From JBBQHM01 sp038323965 (GTDB taxonomy: Bacteria > Verrucomicrobiota > Verrucomicrobiia > Chthoniobacterales > UBA10450): a stretch of 53,258 nt of DNA. Position 1 is the stretch's first letter. Each line of letters begins with the position of its first letter. The DNA lies in NCBI GenBank assembly GCA_038323965.1, contig JBBQHM010000003.1:1-53258 (forward strand). Direction: 5' to 3'. The notes beneath the pieces were generated by a model. It did not search any database and was not told the origin of the DNA. It was given only the letters and a program-made list of their open reading frames with translations. Positions 8,063 to 16,322 of the stretch are shown here, piece by piece. The position numbers and the translations under genes are program-made.

Positions 8063-8938
8063 TTACGAAGCGGAGACAAGGTCCGCGAGAATTTCGTCCA
8101 TGTTTCGAATTGGCAGCGAATAATGTCCGGCGCCCTCGATTATCCGCAGACGACACTGGGGCAGCCGCTGGGACACGCCTTCCGCCAGCGAGTAATGAAA
8201 CGCGCGATCGGACGTGCCGTGCCACAGGCGAACCGGGACATTCACCTCCTCCAACGCGAATCCCCACGGACGAATGTAAATCTCAGCATCGGCCAGAACG
8301 CCGGCAGCCGATACGCGCCACGCGTTGCGCGAACTCTCGAAACACGCCTCGAAGGCGCGTGCATCGCGCAACACGTTGGCGTCGCATGGCTGCAAAGTTT
8401 TTAGCAATAGCGGCCGAAGTGAAAATGGGACCCGACGTGACGCGAATGGCTGGGCGACGTGAAACAACGCTCGTAAAAGGCGCGGCGCGGCGCGGTTGAT
8501 GCGAATTCCCCAGCGATATAAACGCAGCAATCCAGCATGATCTCGCAGTTCCGCAATCGACGGTGCGCCGCTCGCGATCGCGATCGCGGGGACGCGTTCC
8601 GGAAGCGCCATCGCCGTCGCATACGCATACGGAGCACCGCCGGAAATCGCGAGCACGCGGAAAAGATTCAGTCCTAAATGGTCGGCCAATTCCTCCACCA
8701 GCGGAGGCCAGTCGCGCAGTGTTCGATCGGCGCGAAATGTGGAATCCCGAATCCCGGGACGATCTGGTGAAATAATCCTGACGCGGTGGCGACAAGCCGC
8801 TTCGTGAGCGAGCGCAGCCATCGTGCGGGAGCTGGGCCAGCCGTGGAAAAAAAATACCGGATCGCCAGTGGGGTCGCCGTATTCGGAAAAGGCGACCTCG
8901 TCGCCATTTGCGCGCAGCATTCGCTGGTTGCTCTCCAT
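8063..8938 (-). CDS. Alpha/beta-hydrolase fold protein
   Basis: A 291-residue soluble protein with the canonical hydrolase layout: oxyanion motif FFFHGWPSSR (from residue 29), nucleophile elbow AISGGAPYA with Ser99, an acid in WHGTSDRAF, and the catalytic histidine in GAGHYSL. The elbow reads A-x-S-G-G rather than the usual G-x-S-x-G. Between elbow and acid lies a long helical lid. The family includes esterases, epoxide hydrolases and lactonases, so the substrate cannot be named. It is divergent from the egt operon, whose first gene begins about 100 bases away. Confidence 0.85.
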   Translation of the reverse strand: MESNQRMLRANGDEVAFSEYGDPTGDPVFFFHGWPSSRTMAALAHEAACRHRVRIISPDRPGIRDSTFRADRTLRDWPPLVEELADHLGLNLFRVLAISGGAPYAYATAMALPERVPAIAIASGAPSIAELRDHAGLLRLYRWGIRINRAAPRLLRALFHVAQPFASRRVPFSLRPLLLKTLQPCDANVLRDARAFEACFESSRNAWRVSAAGVLADAEIYIRPWGFALEEVNVPVRLWHGTSDRAFHYSLAEGVSQRLPQCRLRIIEGAGHYSLPIRNMDEILADLVSAS

Positions 8939-9039
8939 GCAGGTATCGTATGGTGGATCACGCGGCGCGCGAACTCCTGGCTCGACAATTAAGATCGAAA
9001 CGTGCGCACAGTTTGTATCCCGCCCGCGTATTCAATGGT

Positions 9040-9441
9040 ATGAACGAGAATTCTCAATCGGGCTTTGGCAAAATTTCCATACACGGCGATGGCGTAGGCG
9101 CCCCGACGCCACAGCTCATCGAGCAACGAGCGCGCGAGCTGGCTCTGATCGAAGAGCGTGATCCCGAAAATTTCACCGAAGCCCATTGGGACCAGGCGCG
9201 TCGCGAATTAATGGGGGTGCAATCCCCCACCGCTCCCGAGGAACTGGAAGGCCTGCGTGAACCGGAGGATGAGCACGAATTTGTGCCTGCGACCGAGGGC
9301 CATCGCGCTCCGCGGGCGGGCGCTGATGACGACGACGAAACGGTGGGACAAAGTCTTGTCAGCGGCGGACTCGAAGAGGCGGCGCACGACCAAATGGTCG
9401 AGGCGCGCCGTGAAGAGCTCGAGCACGAGCGCGAAGGTTAG
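9040..9441 (+). CDS. Small acidic protein of unknown function heading the egt operon
   Basis: I do not recognise this 133-residue protein with certainty. The frame is open from 8908, but that region overlaps the promoter side of the divergent hydrolase, and MNENSQSGFGKISIHGDG at 9040 looks like the real start. It is hydrophilic and strongly acidic. The segment from about residue 25 (QLIEQRARELALIEERDP, then THE-like AHWDQARRELMG) loosely resembles DUF2934-type sequences; the second half has a DDDDE run and highly charged helices (EARREELEHEREG). There is no signal peptide or membrane segment. It ends four bases before the GTG start of egtB, so it is almost certainly co-translated with ergothioneine synthesis. 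Confidence 0.65.
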   Translation: MNENSQSGFGKISIHGDGVGAPTPQLIEQRARELALIEERDPENFTEAHWDQARRELMGVQSPTAPEELEGLREPEDEHEFVPATEGHRAPRAGADDDDETVGQSLVSGGLEEAAHDQMVEARREELEHEREG

Positions 9442-9445
9442 ACCG

Positions 9446-10753
9446 GTGGCGCAAGCGATCGAAACGATCCCGTCGACTGTGTCGCCACGCGCGCGAGAGC
9501 AAAGCGATTTGCGACGCCGTTATCAGGAGACACGGGCGCTCTCGCTGCGCCTTTGCGAAAATCTCGAGCCCGAAGATTTTGTCGTGCAATCGATGCCGGA
9601 TGTCAGCCCGACAAAATGGCATCTCGCACACACGACATGGTTCTTCGAAACCTTCGTTTTAAAACCCCACCTGCCCGGCTACAAATCGATCGTGCCCGAG
9701 TACGCGTTTCTGTTTAATTCGTACTATAACGCCGCCGGCGACATGCATCGCCGCGATCTGCGCGGGTTGATTTCCCGGCCTACGGTCGCCGCCACGCGTC
9801 GCTACCGGCAATCGATCGACGAGCACGTTGCCAAACTGCTGGACATCGCGAGCGAGCAAATCCGGGACGAACTCGAAGAGACAATAACACTCGGCATTCA
9901 TCACGAGCAGCAGCATCAGGAACTGCTCGTTACCGACATCAAGCACGTGCTCGCGCAGAATCCGTTGCACCCGATTTATCTCGCGCGGAAGGAGGAGGCG
10001 GAGATCGGAAATGCGGCCCCGCTTCGCTTCATTACCTTCGACGAAGCGATCGAGGAAATCGGGCATCAAGGCGAAGGATTTTCGTACGACAATGAAGCAC
10101 CGAGACACCGCGCGCTGGTTGGTAAATTCTCCATCGCCCACCGACTTGTCACTAATGGCGAATACATCCAATTCATCGAAGCGGGCGGCTATTCGCAATC
10201 GAAGTTCTGGCTTTCGTTAGGGTGGACGAACGTGAGCGAACAGCGCTGGGAGGCGCCGTTGTATTGGGAAAAACGCGATGGGGCGTGGTGGAACTTTACC
10301 CTGTCAGGTTTCCGACCGGTCGCACTGCACGAGCCAGTAACGCACGTCAGCTATTTCGAGGCTGACGCCTACGCCAACTGGTCGGGCGCGCGCTTGCCGA
10401 CGGAATTCGAGTGGGAACGCGTGGCCGCTTCATTACCAATCGAAGGCAACTTCGTGGACGACCGACGTTTTCATCCGCGCGCAGCTAACGAATCGCAGAA
10501 CGGAAATTTACAGCAGATGTTTGGGGACGCCTGGGAGTGGACACGGAGTTCCTACTCTCCGTATCCGGGCTATCGTGCCGCGCCCGGGGCACTCGGCGAA
10601 TACAACGGGAAGTTCATGTGTAACCAGTACGTTCTACGTGGCGGTTCCTGCGCGACGTCGCGGTCACATGTCCGCGCGACCTACCGAAATTTTTTCCAAC
10701 CGGAGAAGCGGTGGCAATTCACCGGGATCCGGCTAGCGCGCGACGTCCGATGA
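9446..10753 (+). CDS. egtB: Ergothioneine sulfoxide synthase
   Basis: Iron-dependent enzyme that uses O2 to join a thiol (cysteine or gamma-glutamylcysteine) to C2 of hercynine. The 435-residue protein has an N-terminal DinB-like iron domain and a C-terminal FGE-sulfatase/C-type-lectin domain. The metal ligands are visible: His62 in KWHLAHTTWFFE and His153/His157 in IHHEQQHQE. The lectin domain holds HVSYFEADAYANWSGARLP, GDAWEWTRSSY and a closing VRATYRNFF. The frame is open from 9257, but the GTG at 9446, just after the preceding stop, gives the normal N-terminus. It overlaps egtD by ATGA. No egtA or egtC is nearby, so direct use of cysteine is possible. Confidence 0.93.
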   Translation: MAQAIETIPSTVSPRAREQSDLRRRYQETRALSLRLCENLEPEDFVVQSMPDVSPTKWHLAHTTWFFETFVLKPHLPGYKSIVPEYAFLFNSYYNAAGDMHRRDLRGLISRPTVAATRRYRQSIDEHVAKLLDIASEQIRDELEETITLGIHHEQQHQELLVTDIKHVLAQNPLHPIYLARKEEAEIGNAAPLRFITFDEAIEEIGHQGEGFSYDNEAPRHRALVGKFSIAHRLVTNGEYIQFIEAGGYSQSKFWLSLGWTNVSEQRWEAPLYWEKRDGAWWNFTLSGFRPVALHEPVTHVSYFEADAYANWSGARLPTEFEWERVAASLPIEGNFVDDRRFHPRAANESQNGNLQQMFGDAWEWTRSSYSPYPGYRAAPGALGEYNGKFMCNQYVLRGGSCATSRSHVRATYRNFFQPEKRWQFTGIRLARDVR

Positions 10754-11724
10754 GCGGACAGGCTGGCGAAGTAGCTGTTCTCGATCTCGCACCGGAAACT
10801 GGCGATTTCCGGGCTGAACTCATGGATGGGCTTACCAGGACTCCACGCTTTCTACCGTGTAAGTATTTCTACGACGAGATCGGTTCAGAACTTTTCCTGA
10901 AAATCTGTGAACTGCCGGAGTACTACATCACGCGCACCGAGCTTCAGATTCTCCGCGATTACGCCGGTGAGATCGCGGCTACCCTCGGACCTGGCGTCGA
11001 GTTGATCGGATTCGGGACCGGGGCCGGAACAAAAACTCGGCTGCTGATATCGCATCTCGAAGATCCTGTTGCTTATATCCCCGTCGATATTTCGAAGGAT
11101 CAGCTCGTCGAGTCGTCCGCCACGTTTGCGCGGGATTTTCCTGACATGGATGTGCTGCCAGTTTGCGCCGACTATTTGCAACCATTGGTGTTGCCGGCGG
11201 CGCTTCGGCCCGCGCATAAACGCGTGGTCTATTTCCCGGGCTCAACTATCGGTAATTTCGAGCCGCGGGACGCTGAGATTTTTCTGCAACGCATCGCCGA
11301 CATTTGCGGACGTGGCGGCGCTTTGCTTATCGGCGTCGACCTTCAAAAAGACTCCGCGATTATTGAGAGCGCCTATAACGATTCGGCCGGCGTCACCGCC
11401 CGGTTCAATCTAAATATTCTCGCGAGAGCGAACCGCGAACTTGGCGCCAATTTCGATCTCGACCTGTGGGACCACCGGGCGATCTACGATGCGAAGATCG
11501 GCCGCATTGAGATGCATCTCATCAGCAAAACGCACCAGACTGCAAACATTGGCGGCGAAACATTTATGTTCGGTGCAGGCGAGCATGTCGTAACGGAATT
11601 TTCGTACAAATATTCTGTCGCCGGCTTTACGCAGATGGCGCGCAGTGTGGGCATGAAATTCGAGCGGCTTTGGACTGATCAGGCACAGCTCTTCGGCCTA
11701 TTCCTATTTCAAGTCGTAATCTGA
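10750..11724 (+). CDS. egtD: L-histidine N-alpha-trimethyltransferase
   Basis: SAM-dependent enzyme that trimethylates histidine to hercynine, the first step of ergothioneine synthesis. It is 324 residues from the ATG at 10750, which overlaps the egtB stop (ATGA). Family motifs: PCKYFYDEIGSELFLKICE near the N-terminus, followed by PEYYITRTE; the SAM loop GFGTGAGTKTRLLI; and PGSTIGNFEP, where the asparagine contacts histidine in characterised EgtD. The C-terminus (TDQAQLFGLFLF) also matches. Together with EgtB it supplies the two core steps of the pathway. Its stop codon is overlapped by the presumed start of the ABC ATPase gene, so one transcript is likely. Confidence 0.93.
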   Translation: MSGQAGEVAVLDLAPETGDFRAELMDGLTRTPRFLPCKYFYDEIGSELFLKICELPEYYITRTELQILRDYAGEIAATLGPGVELIGFGTGAGTKTRLLISHLEDPVAYIPVDISKDQLVESSATFARDFPDMDVLPVCADYLQPLVLPAALRPAHKRVVYFPGSTIGNFEPRDAEIFLQRIADICGRGGALLIGVDLQKDSAIIESAYNDSAGVTARFNLNILARANRELGANFDLDLWDHRAIYDAKIGRIEMHLISKTHQTANIGGETFMFGAGEHVVTEFSYKYSVAGFTQMARSVGMKFERLWTDQAQLFGLFLFQVVI

Positions 11725-12464
11725 ACGCGTTCGTCCAGCTCGTCGGCATTGGTAAAACTTTCGGGGATGCGCCCGCGCTGCAGTCGACGGATTTAATATT
11801 TGCCCGCGGGAAAACCACGGTGCTCATCGGTCCCAGCGGATGTGGCAAATCAACTCTGCTCCGTTTGATTATCCGGATCCTCTCGCCGGATAGCGGCCGC
11901 GTGCTGTTTGATGGCATGGAAGTCACTGCCACAAACGTCGCGGCGCTGCGACATCGCACCGGATACGTCATCCAGGATGGAGGATTATTTCCGCACCTGA
12001 CTGCGAGAGAGAATGTCCTGCTTCTTCCGCGTCATCTTGGACGCACACCAGCGGAAATGGAGCTACGAATCGGAGAGCTCTGCGCGCTAACCCGATTTCC
12101 CGAAGCAGCGATGAACCGCTACCCCGCGGAACTTTCTGGTGGCCAACGCCAGCGCGTCAGCCTGATGCGCGCACTCGTGCTGGCGCCCGAGCTTCTCCTC
12201 CTCGACGAACCTCTCGGCGCACTTGATCCGCTGGTGCGCATCGCATTGCAGCGTGATTTGAAGGAAATTTTTACACGTCTCCAGCAGACAACGATTCTCG
12301 TCACGCACGATCTCGCCGAGGCGGCGTATTTGGCGGACGAAATCGTCCTGATGAAAGAAGGACGCGTTGTGCAGAAGGGAACTCTCAGCGATCTGCGCGA
12401 TCATCCGGCGGAGCCATTCGTCACCGAATTCATTGAGGCGCAACGTTCTCTAACCTTCGCATGA
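11721..12464 (+). CDS. ABC transporter ATPase, OpuC/EgtV type
   Basis: Energises uptake by the adjacent binding-protein/permease fusion. Walker A is GPSGCGKST, the signature is ELSGGQRQRV, Walker B is LLLLDEPLGALDP and the switch is VTHDLAEA. No CBS domains follow, unlike OpuCA. The first conventional start (GTG at 11820) would begin right at the P-loop and lose essential N-terminal strands. The frame is open upstream and reads NAFVQLVGIGKTFGDAPALQ, a normal ABC N-terminus, back to a CTG at 11721 that overlaps the egtD TGA. I therefore extend it to this unusual CTG start (247 residues); an ATT at 11706 is an alternative. EgtV is the ATPase of the ergothioneine importer in pneumococcus and Helicobacter. 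Confidence 0.85.
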   Translation: MNAFVQLVGIGKTFGDAPALQSTDLIFARGKTTVLIGPSGCGKSTLLRLIIRILSPDSGRVLFDGMEVTATNVAALRHRTGYVIQDGGLFPHLTARENVLLLPRHLGRTPAEMELRIGELCALTRFPEAAMNRYPAELSGGQRQRVSLMRALVLAPELLLLDEPLGALDPLVRIALQRDLKEIFTRLQQTTILVTHDLAEAAYLADEIVLMKEGRVVQKGTLSDLRDHPAEPFVTEFIEAQRSLTFA

Positions 12465-13927
12465 AGCGGCTCCTCGTTATCACACTTGGCGGTCTGATTT
12501 GCGGCCATGCCGTAGCCGCGAAACCAGTTGTCATTGGCTCTAAAAAATTCACCGAATCTTACGTGCTCGGCGAAATCGCGAGCCGCGCGATACGGCGGGC
12601 GGGACTGGAGACAGAAATCCGAGCAGGGATGGGCGGAACGATCATCGTCTGGGAAGCGCTACGAAGTGGGGCGATCAGTTGTTACGCCGACTACACCGGC
12701 ACGATTGCCGAGGAAATTCTGAAGCAACCTAATTTGAAATCGGAAGACGAGATCCGCGCCGAGCTGGCAAAATTTGGAATCGGAATGACGGCGGAACTTG
12801 GCTTCAACAACACCTACGCCCTGGTGTTGCGTCGTGATGTGGCAGAGCGCATGCACCTCCGCTCGATCAACGATTTGAAGAATCATCCTGAATTGCGTTT
12901 TGGCCTTACCCACGAATTCCTGGATCGAAAGGATGGCTGGCGTCCGCTCGCGGAACGGTACGGAATTGGGACGACGAACGTGCGCGGAATCGACCACGGC
13001 CTCGGGTACGACGGGCTCAAGCGCGGTGAGATCGACTTGAAAGATGCATACTCAACCGACGCGAAAATCGCGGAAAACGAGTTGGTGACATTGGTCGACG
13101 ACCAACGTTTTTTTCCACAATACAAAGCAGTATTTCTCTATCGACTCGATGCGCCAGCGGCCGCAATTGACGCGTTGCAGCAGCTCTCCGGCACGCTGAA
13201 TGAGGAGCGAATGACGAAGTTGAACGCCGAAGCGGAGCGGACGAAAAATTATGCGCATGCGGCCGACATCTATTTCCATAACGAGAATTCGACATCGACC
13301 GCCGCTGAAAGCTTCTCGAGCCGATTAACGCGTTGGACCCTCCGCCATTTGCAACTTGCGGGAATCTCGCTACTGCTCGCCATCCTCGTGGGCGTCCCAC
13401 TTGGAATCGTCGCCAGCCGCGGAGGATTCGCCGGAAGCGCCATTCTCGCCTTCGCCAGCACGGTGCAAACGATCCCATCCCTGGCAATTCTTGCGCTCCT
13501 AATTCCGCTTCCCTTTTTCGGTATCAGCGTGCGCACGGCCATCGCGGCGCTTTTTCTCTACGGACTTCTACCGATTGTTCGGAACACCGCGACCGGACTG
13601 CAAAGCATTGCGCCGTCGATCCGCGAGTCCGCGATCGCACTGGGATTGAATGGGCGCGCTCGTCTATTTCAAATCGAGCTACCAATCGCCTCCCGCACGA
13701 TTCTTGCGGGCATCAAAACGAGCGCAGTGATTAATATCGGAACAGCGACGCTGGCCGCGTTGATCGGAGCGGGCGGATTAGGCGAACCGATCATTAGCGG
13801 CCTGAACCTCAACGATCACCGCACAATTCTCGAGGGCGCAATCCCGGCGGCGATCCTCGCGTTGTTAGTGCAGTGGTTCTTCGATGGGCTCGATCGAGTT
13901 TTGATCCCGCGCGGGCTACGACTCTAG
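12461..13927 (+). CDS. Fused substrate-binding protein and permease, OpuC/EgtU type
   Basis: A 488-residue protein with three parts: a signal peptide (MKRLLVITLGGLICGHAVAA), an OpuAC-type binding domain to about residue 275 (VIGSKKFTESYVLGE, CYADYTGTIAEEI, GFNNTYALVLRR), then a five- or six-helix permease (residues about 285-485) with the EAA-like loop IRESAIALGLNGRARLFQIE. It overlaps the ATPase by ATGA. The family imports quaternary-ammonium compounds such as betaine, choline and ergothioneine (EgtU). Its position right after egtB-egtD makes ergothioneine or hercynine the leading candidate ligand. In EgtU proteins as I recall them the permease comes first; here the binding domain is N-terminal, so the order is swapped. 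Confidence 0.88.
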   Translation: MKRLLVITLGGLICGHAVAAKPVVIGSKKFTESYVLGEIASRAIRRAGLETEIRAGMGGTIIVWEALRSGAISCYADYTGTIAEEILKQPNLKSEDEIRAELAKFGIGMTAELGFNNTYALVLRRDVAERMHLRSINDLKNHPELRFGLTHEFLDRKDGWRPLAERYGIGTTNVRGIDHGLGYDGLKRGEIDLKDAYSTDAKIAENELVTLVDDQRFFPQYKAVFLYRLDAPAAAIDALQQLSGTLNEERMTKLNAEAERTKNYAHAADIYFHNENSTSTAAESFSSRLTRWTLRHLQLAGISLLLAILVGVPLGIVASRGGFAGSAILAFASTVQTIPSLAILALLIPLPFFGISVRTAIAALFLYGLLPIVRNTATGLQSIAPSIRESAIALGLNGRARLFQIELPIASRTILAGIKTSAVINIGTATLAALIGAGGLGEPIISGLNLNDHRTILEGAIPAAILALLVQWFFDGLDRVLIPRGLRL

Positions 13928-13934
13928 CGTTCTT

Positions 13935-15302
13935 ATGGCAATCGCATCGCGTAATCCGGCAACGGGAGAGCTGCAAAAAGAATTCGCGGCGCTGACTGCT
14001 GACGGACTGGAGGCGAAACTCGCCAAATCGCGCAGCGCATTCCAACGCCATCGCGCCACAGAATTTCCGGAGCGAGCCGCGTGCATGAATGAGGCCGCTT
14101 CAATTCTCGAGCGCGACGCCGATCGGTATGCCCGAATCATCACCAATGAGATGGGGAAACTCCTGCGCGCCGCCGTGGAGGAGATCGAGAAATGTGCCCG
14201 TTGTTGTCGCTTCTACGCGGAAAACGCGGGCGCGTTCCTCGCCGAGCACGAGGTTCAAACCGACGCGAAGCGAAGCTATGTGCGATACGACCCGATTGGG
14301 ACCGTCCTCGCAATCATGCCTTGGAATTTTCCTTTCTGGCAGGTGTTCAGGTTCGCGGCTCCCGCGTTAATGGCAGGCAACGCTGGCCTGCTCAAGCACG
14401 CGTCAAACGTGCCCGGATGCGCTCTCGCTATCGAGGAAATCTTTCAACGGGCGGGATTTCCAGAGGGCCTTTTTCAATCTCTGCTCATCGAGAATAAAAC
14501 GACGGAGCAGATCATCGCCGACCCGCGGATTGCAGCTGTCACGCTGACCGGCAGTGACCGTGCCGGTGCCGCCGTCGCGAGCGCAGCGGGACGCGCGCTC
14601 AAGAAAACAGTTCTGGAACTCGGCGGCAGCGACCCGTTTATCGTGATGCCGAGCGCTGACCTCGAAGCTGCGGTTGCTGCGGCCGTGAAATCACGAACCA
14701 TTAACACCGGGCAGTCGTGCATCGCGGCCAAGCGATTCATCCTGCACGAACAAATATGCGATTCTTTTGTTGCGAAATTCGTCGCTCAAATGCGGGCGCT
14801 GCGAGTGGGCGACCCGCTCGATGAATCGACCGATGTCGGACCGTTGTCGTCCGAACAAATCCTGCGCGGCGTCGACGAACAGGTGCAGAAATCGATTGCC
14901 CTGGGCGCAAAATGCCTCACCGGCGGCCGGCGCCTCGATCGCAAGGGATCTTATTACGAGCCGACAGTTCTGGCGGAGATTCCACATGATTCGCCCGCCA
15001 GCCGCGAAGAAATCTTCGGTCCTGTGGCCGCGATGTTTTGCGTGGACGGCGTGGCTGCCGCGATCGCGTTAGCGAACGATCACCAGTACGGACTTGGCGC
15101 GAGCATTTGGACGAACGACGCAAGCGAGCGCGAATCTTTTGCGCGAGGCGTGGAGTCCGGAATGATCTTTGTCAATGCGATGGTCGCCTCCGATCCGCGT
15201 CTCCCGTTCGGCGGAGTGAAACACTCGGGTTACGGTCGCGAATTGAGCGCGGAAGGGATCCGCGAATTTGTGAACATCAAGACCGTCTACGTCGCTTCAT
15301 AG
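13935..15302 (+). CDS. NAD(P)-dependent aldehyde dehydrogenase, succinate-semialdehyde type
   Basis: A 455-residue aldehyde dehydrogenase. The cofactor motif is PWNFPFWQVFR, the general base glutamate lies in VLELGGSDPF and the catalytic cysteine in NTGQSCIAAKR; the C-terminus has PFGGVKHSGYGRE. Length and the MAIASRNPATGE start resemble the Sad/GabD group that oxidises succinic semialdehyde to succinate. It begins seven bases after the transporter fusion, so it is probably the last gene of the egt operon transcript, though its chemistry has no obvious role there. Its stop region overlaps the convergent B12-domain regulator by 26 bases. Other short-chain aldehydes are possible substrates. Confidence 0.88.
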   Translation: MAIASRNPATGELQKEFAALTADGLEAKLAKSRSAFQRHRATEFPERAACMNEAASILERDADRYARIITNEMGKLLRAAVEEIEKCARCCRFYAENAGAFLAEHEVQTDAKRSYVRYDPIGTVLAIMPWNFPFWQVFRFAAPALMAGNAGLLKHASNVPGCALAIEEIFQRAGFPEGLFQSLLIENKTTEQIIADPRIAAVTLTGSDRAGAAVASAAGRALKKTVLELGGSDPFIVMPSADLEAAVAAAVKSRTINTGQSCIAAKRFILHEQICDSFVAKFVAQMRALRVGDPLDESTDVGPLSSEQILRGVDEQVQKSIALGAKCLTGGRRLDRKGSYYEPTVLAEIPHDSPASREEIFGPVAAMFCVDGVAAAIALANDHQYGLGASIWTNDASERESFARGVESGMIFVNAMVASDPRLPFGGVKHSGYGRELSAEGIREFVNIKTVYVAS

Positions 15303-16254
15303 AGCCGGCGGAGGTGACGCGACCGTTGGTAATCCGGTCCAGACATTGATACAAATCCTCGAGTTTTTCGATTTGGGTCGCGCCCACAGATCGCAGCGTC
15401 TCCGCGTAGGTGTGGGCGGACCGTCCTCCAACGACGAGCGTGCATCCGGACGGCAGAAGCTTGGCCAGTTTGATAAGATCGCGGCGCACTTCGGGATCGT
15501 TCTGCGGATAGACGATGCTTATTCCCACCGCCTGGGGGTGCAACTGCTGCACCGTGCCGATTAATTCCTCAACCGGAAGCGACGCGCCCAGATAGGTAGC
15601 CTTCCATCCGTGACTTCGCGCAGCGGCCGTCGCCAGGATCGCTCCCATCTCATGCAACTGACCAGATGGCGTGGTGACGATCATATGCGGTGCTCCGGCA
15701 GGCTCAGCATAGGGGCGCGCGAAGGCCGCCAGAAACGCCGTCACGGTGGTGGTCATGAATCGTTCCTGTCGAATACTCAAATCGCCGAGCCGCCAAAGTT
15801 CGCCGACGCGGGCGGCGATCGGGGCGATAATCTTGTGCAGAAGAGCGGGCGAACCGAAAGCGATCGCTGCCTGGTCGAGCACGTCGTTCAATCCGCTCGC
15901 ATCGAGCTGCCGAATTCTGGCGATCGCTGCGGCGATGAATTGCTCTGCGTCCGGCGCGGAAATTCGCTCCGCACTACTCGAGACGCCCGCTTCCCTGACA
16001 AGTTTGGTCAACCGCGCGTTCGGCAAATTAGCAACCTGACCGATCGAATGCCCTGCGTGAACAGCGCGGCGCAATAGATTCAAGCGCGCCACATCGTTCG
16101 CAGAATAGACGCGGCGCGAGTTTGACGATCGAACCGGCTTCACCGCGCCGTATCGCTTCTCCCACGCACGGATGACATGCGCCGAGAGCGACGTCTGGCG
16201 CGCCACCATCTTGATGGTGAGGAAGGGGTCAGGCATTGCACAGATGTTAGACAA
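15277..16254 (-). CDS. MerR-family regulator with B12-binding domain (CarH/LitR-like)
   Basis: Predicted transcriptional repressor of 325 residues: an N-terminal MerR helix-turn-helix (LTIKMVARQTSLSAHVIRAW), a helical cap and a Rossmann cobalamin domain ending VVGGRSAHTYAETL. CarH proteins use adenosylcobalamin as a light sensor. The lower axial ligand is kept: His201 in GQLHEMGA. In the cap, the W-x9-EH motif reads Trp154...Glu164-Arg165, and the residue after the tryptophan is Arg155. Both histidines of the light-sensing cap are thus replaced by arginine. The start may be 16254 or the ATG at 16236. It is divergent from the GlpT-like transporter, a likely target. No carotenoid genes are present. 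Confidence 0.88.
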   Translation of the reverse strand: MSNICAMPDPFLTIKMVARQTSLSAHVIRAWEKRYGAVKPVRSSNSRRVYSANDVARLNLLRRAVHAGHSIGQVANLPNARLTKLVREAGVSSSAERISAPDAEQFIAAAIARIRQLDASGLNDVLDQAAIAFGSPALLHKIIAPIAARVGELWRLGDLSIRQERFMTTTVTAFLAAFARPYAEPAGAPHMIVTTPSGQLHEMGAILATAAARSHGWKATYLGASLPVEELIGTVQQLHPQAVGISIVYPQNDPEVRRDLIKLAKLLPSGCTLVVGGRSAHTYAETLRSVGATQIEKLEDLYQCLDRITNGRVTSAGSMKRRRRS

Positions 16255-16322
16255 AAGTGATTACGTTCGTCGCGCTCTTTTGGATTGTGCCGTCGCGCTT
16301 CCTCCGACGATCTTCGAGGCCG

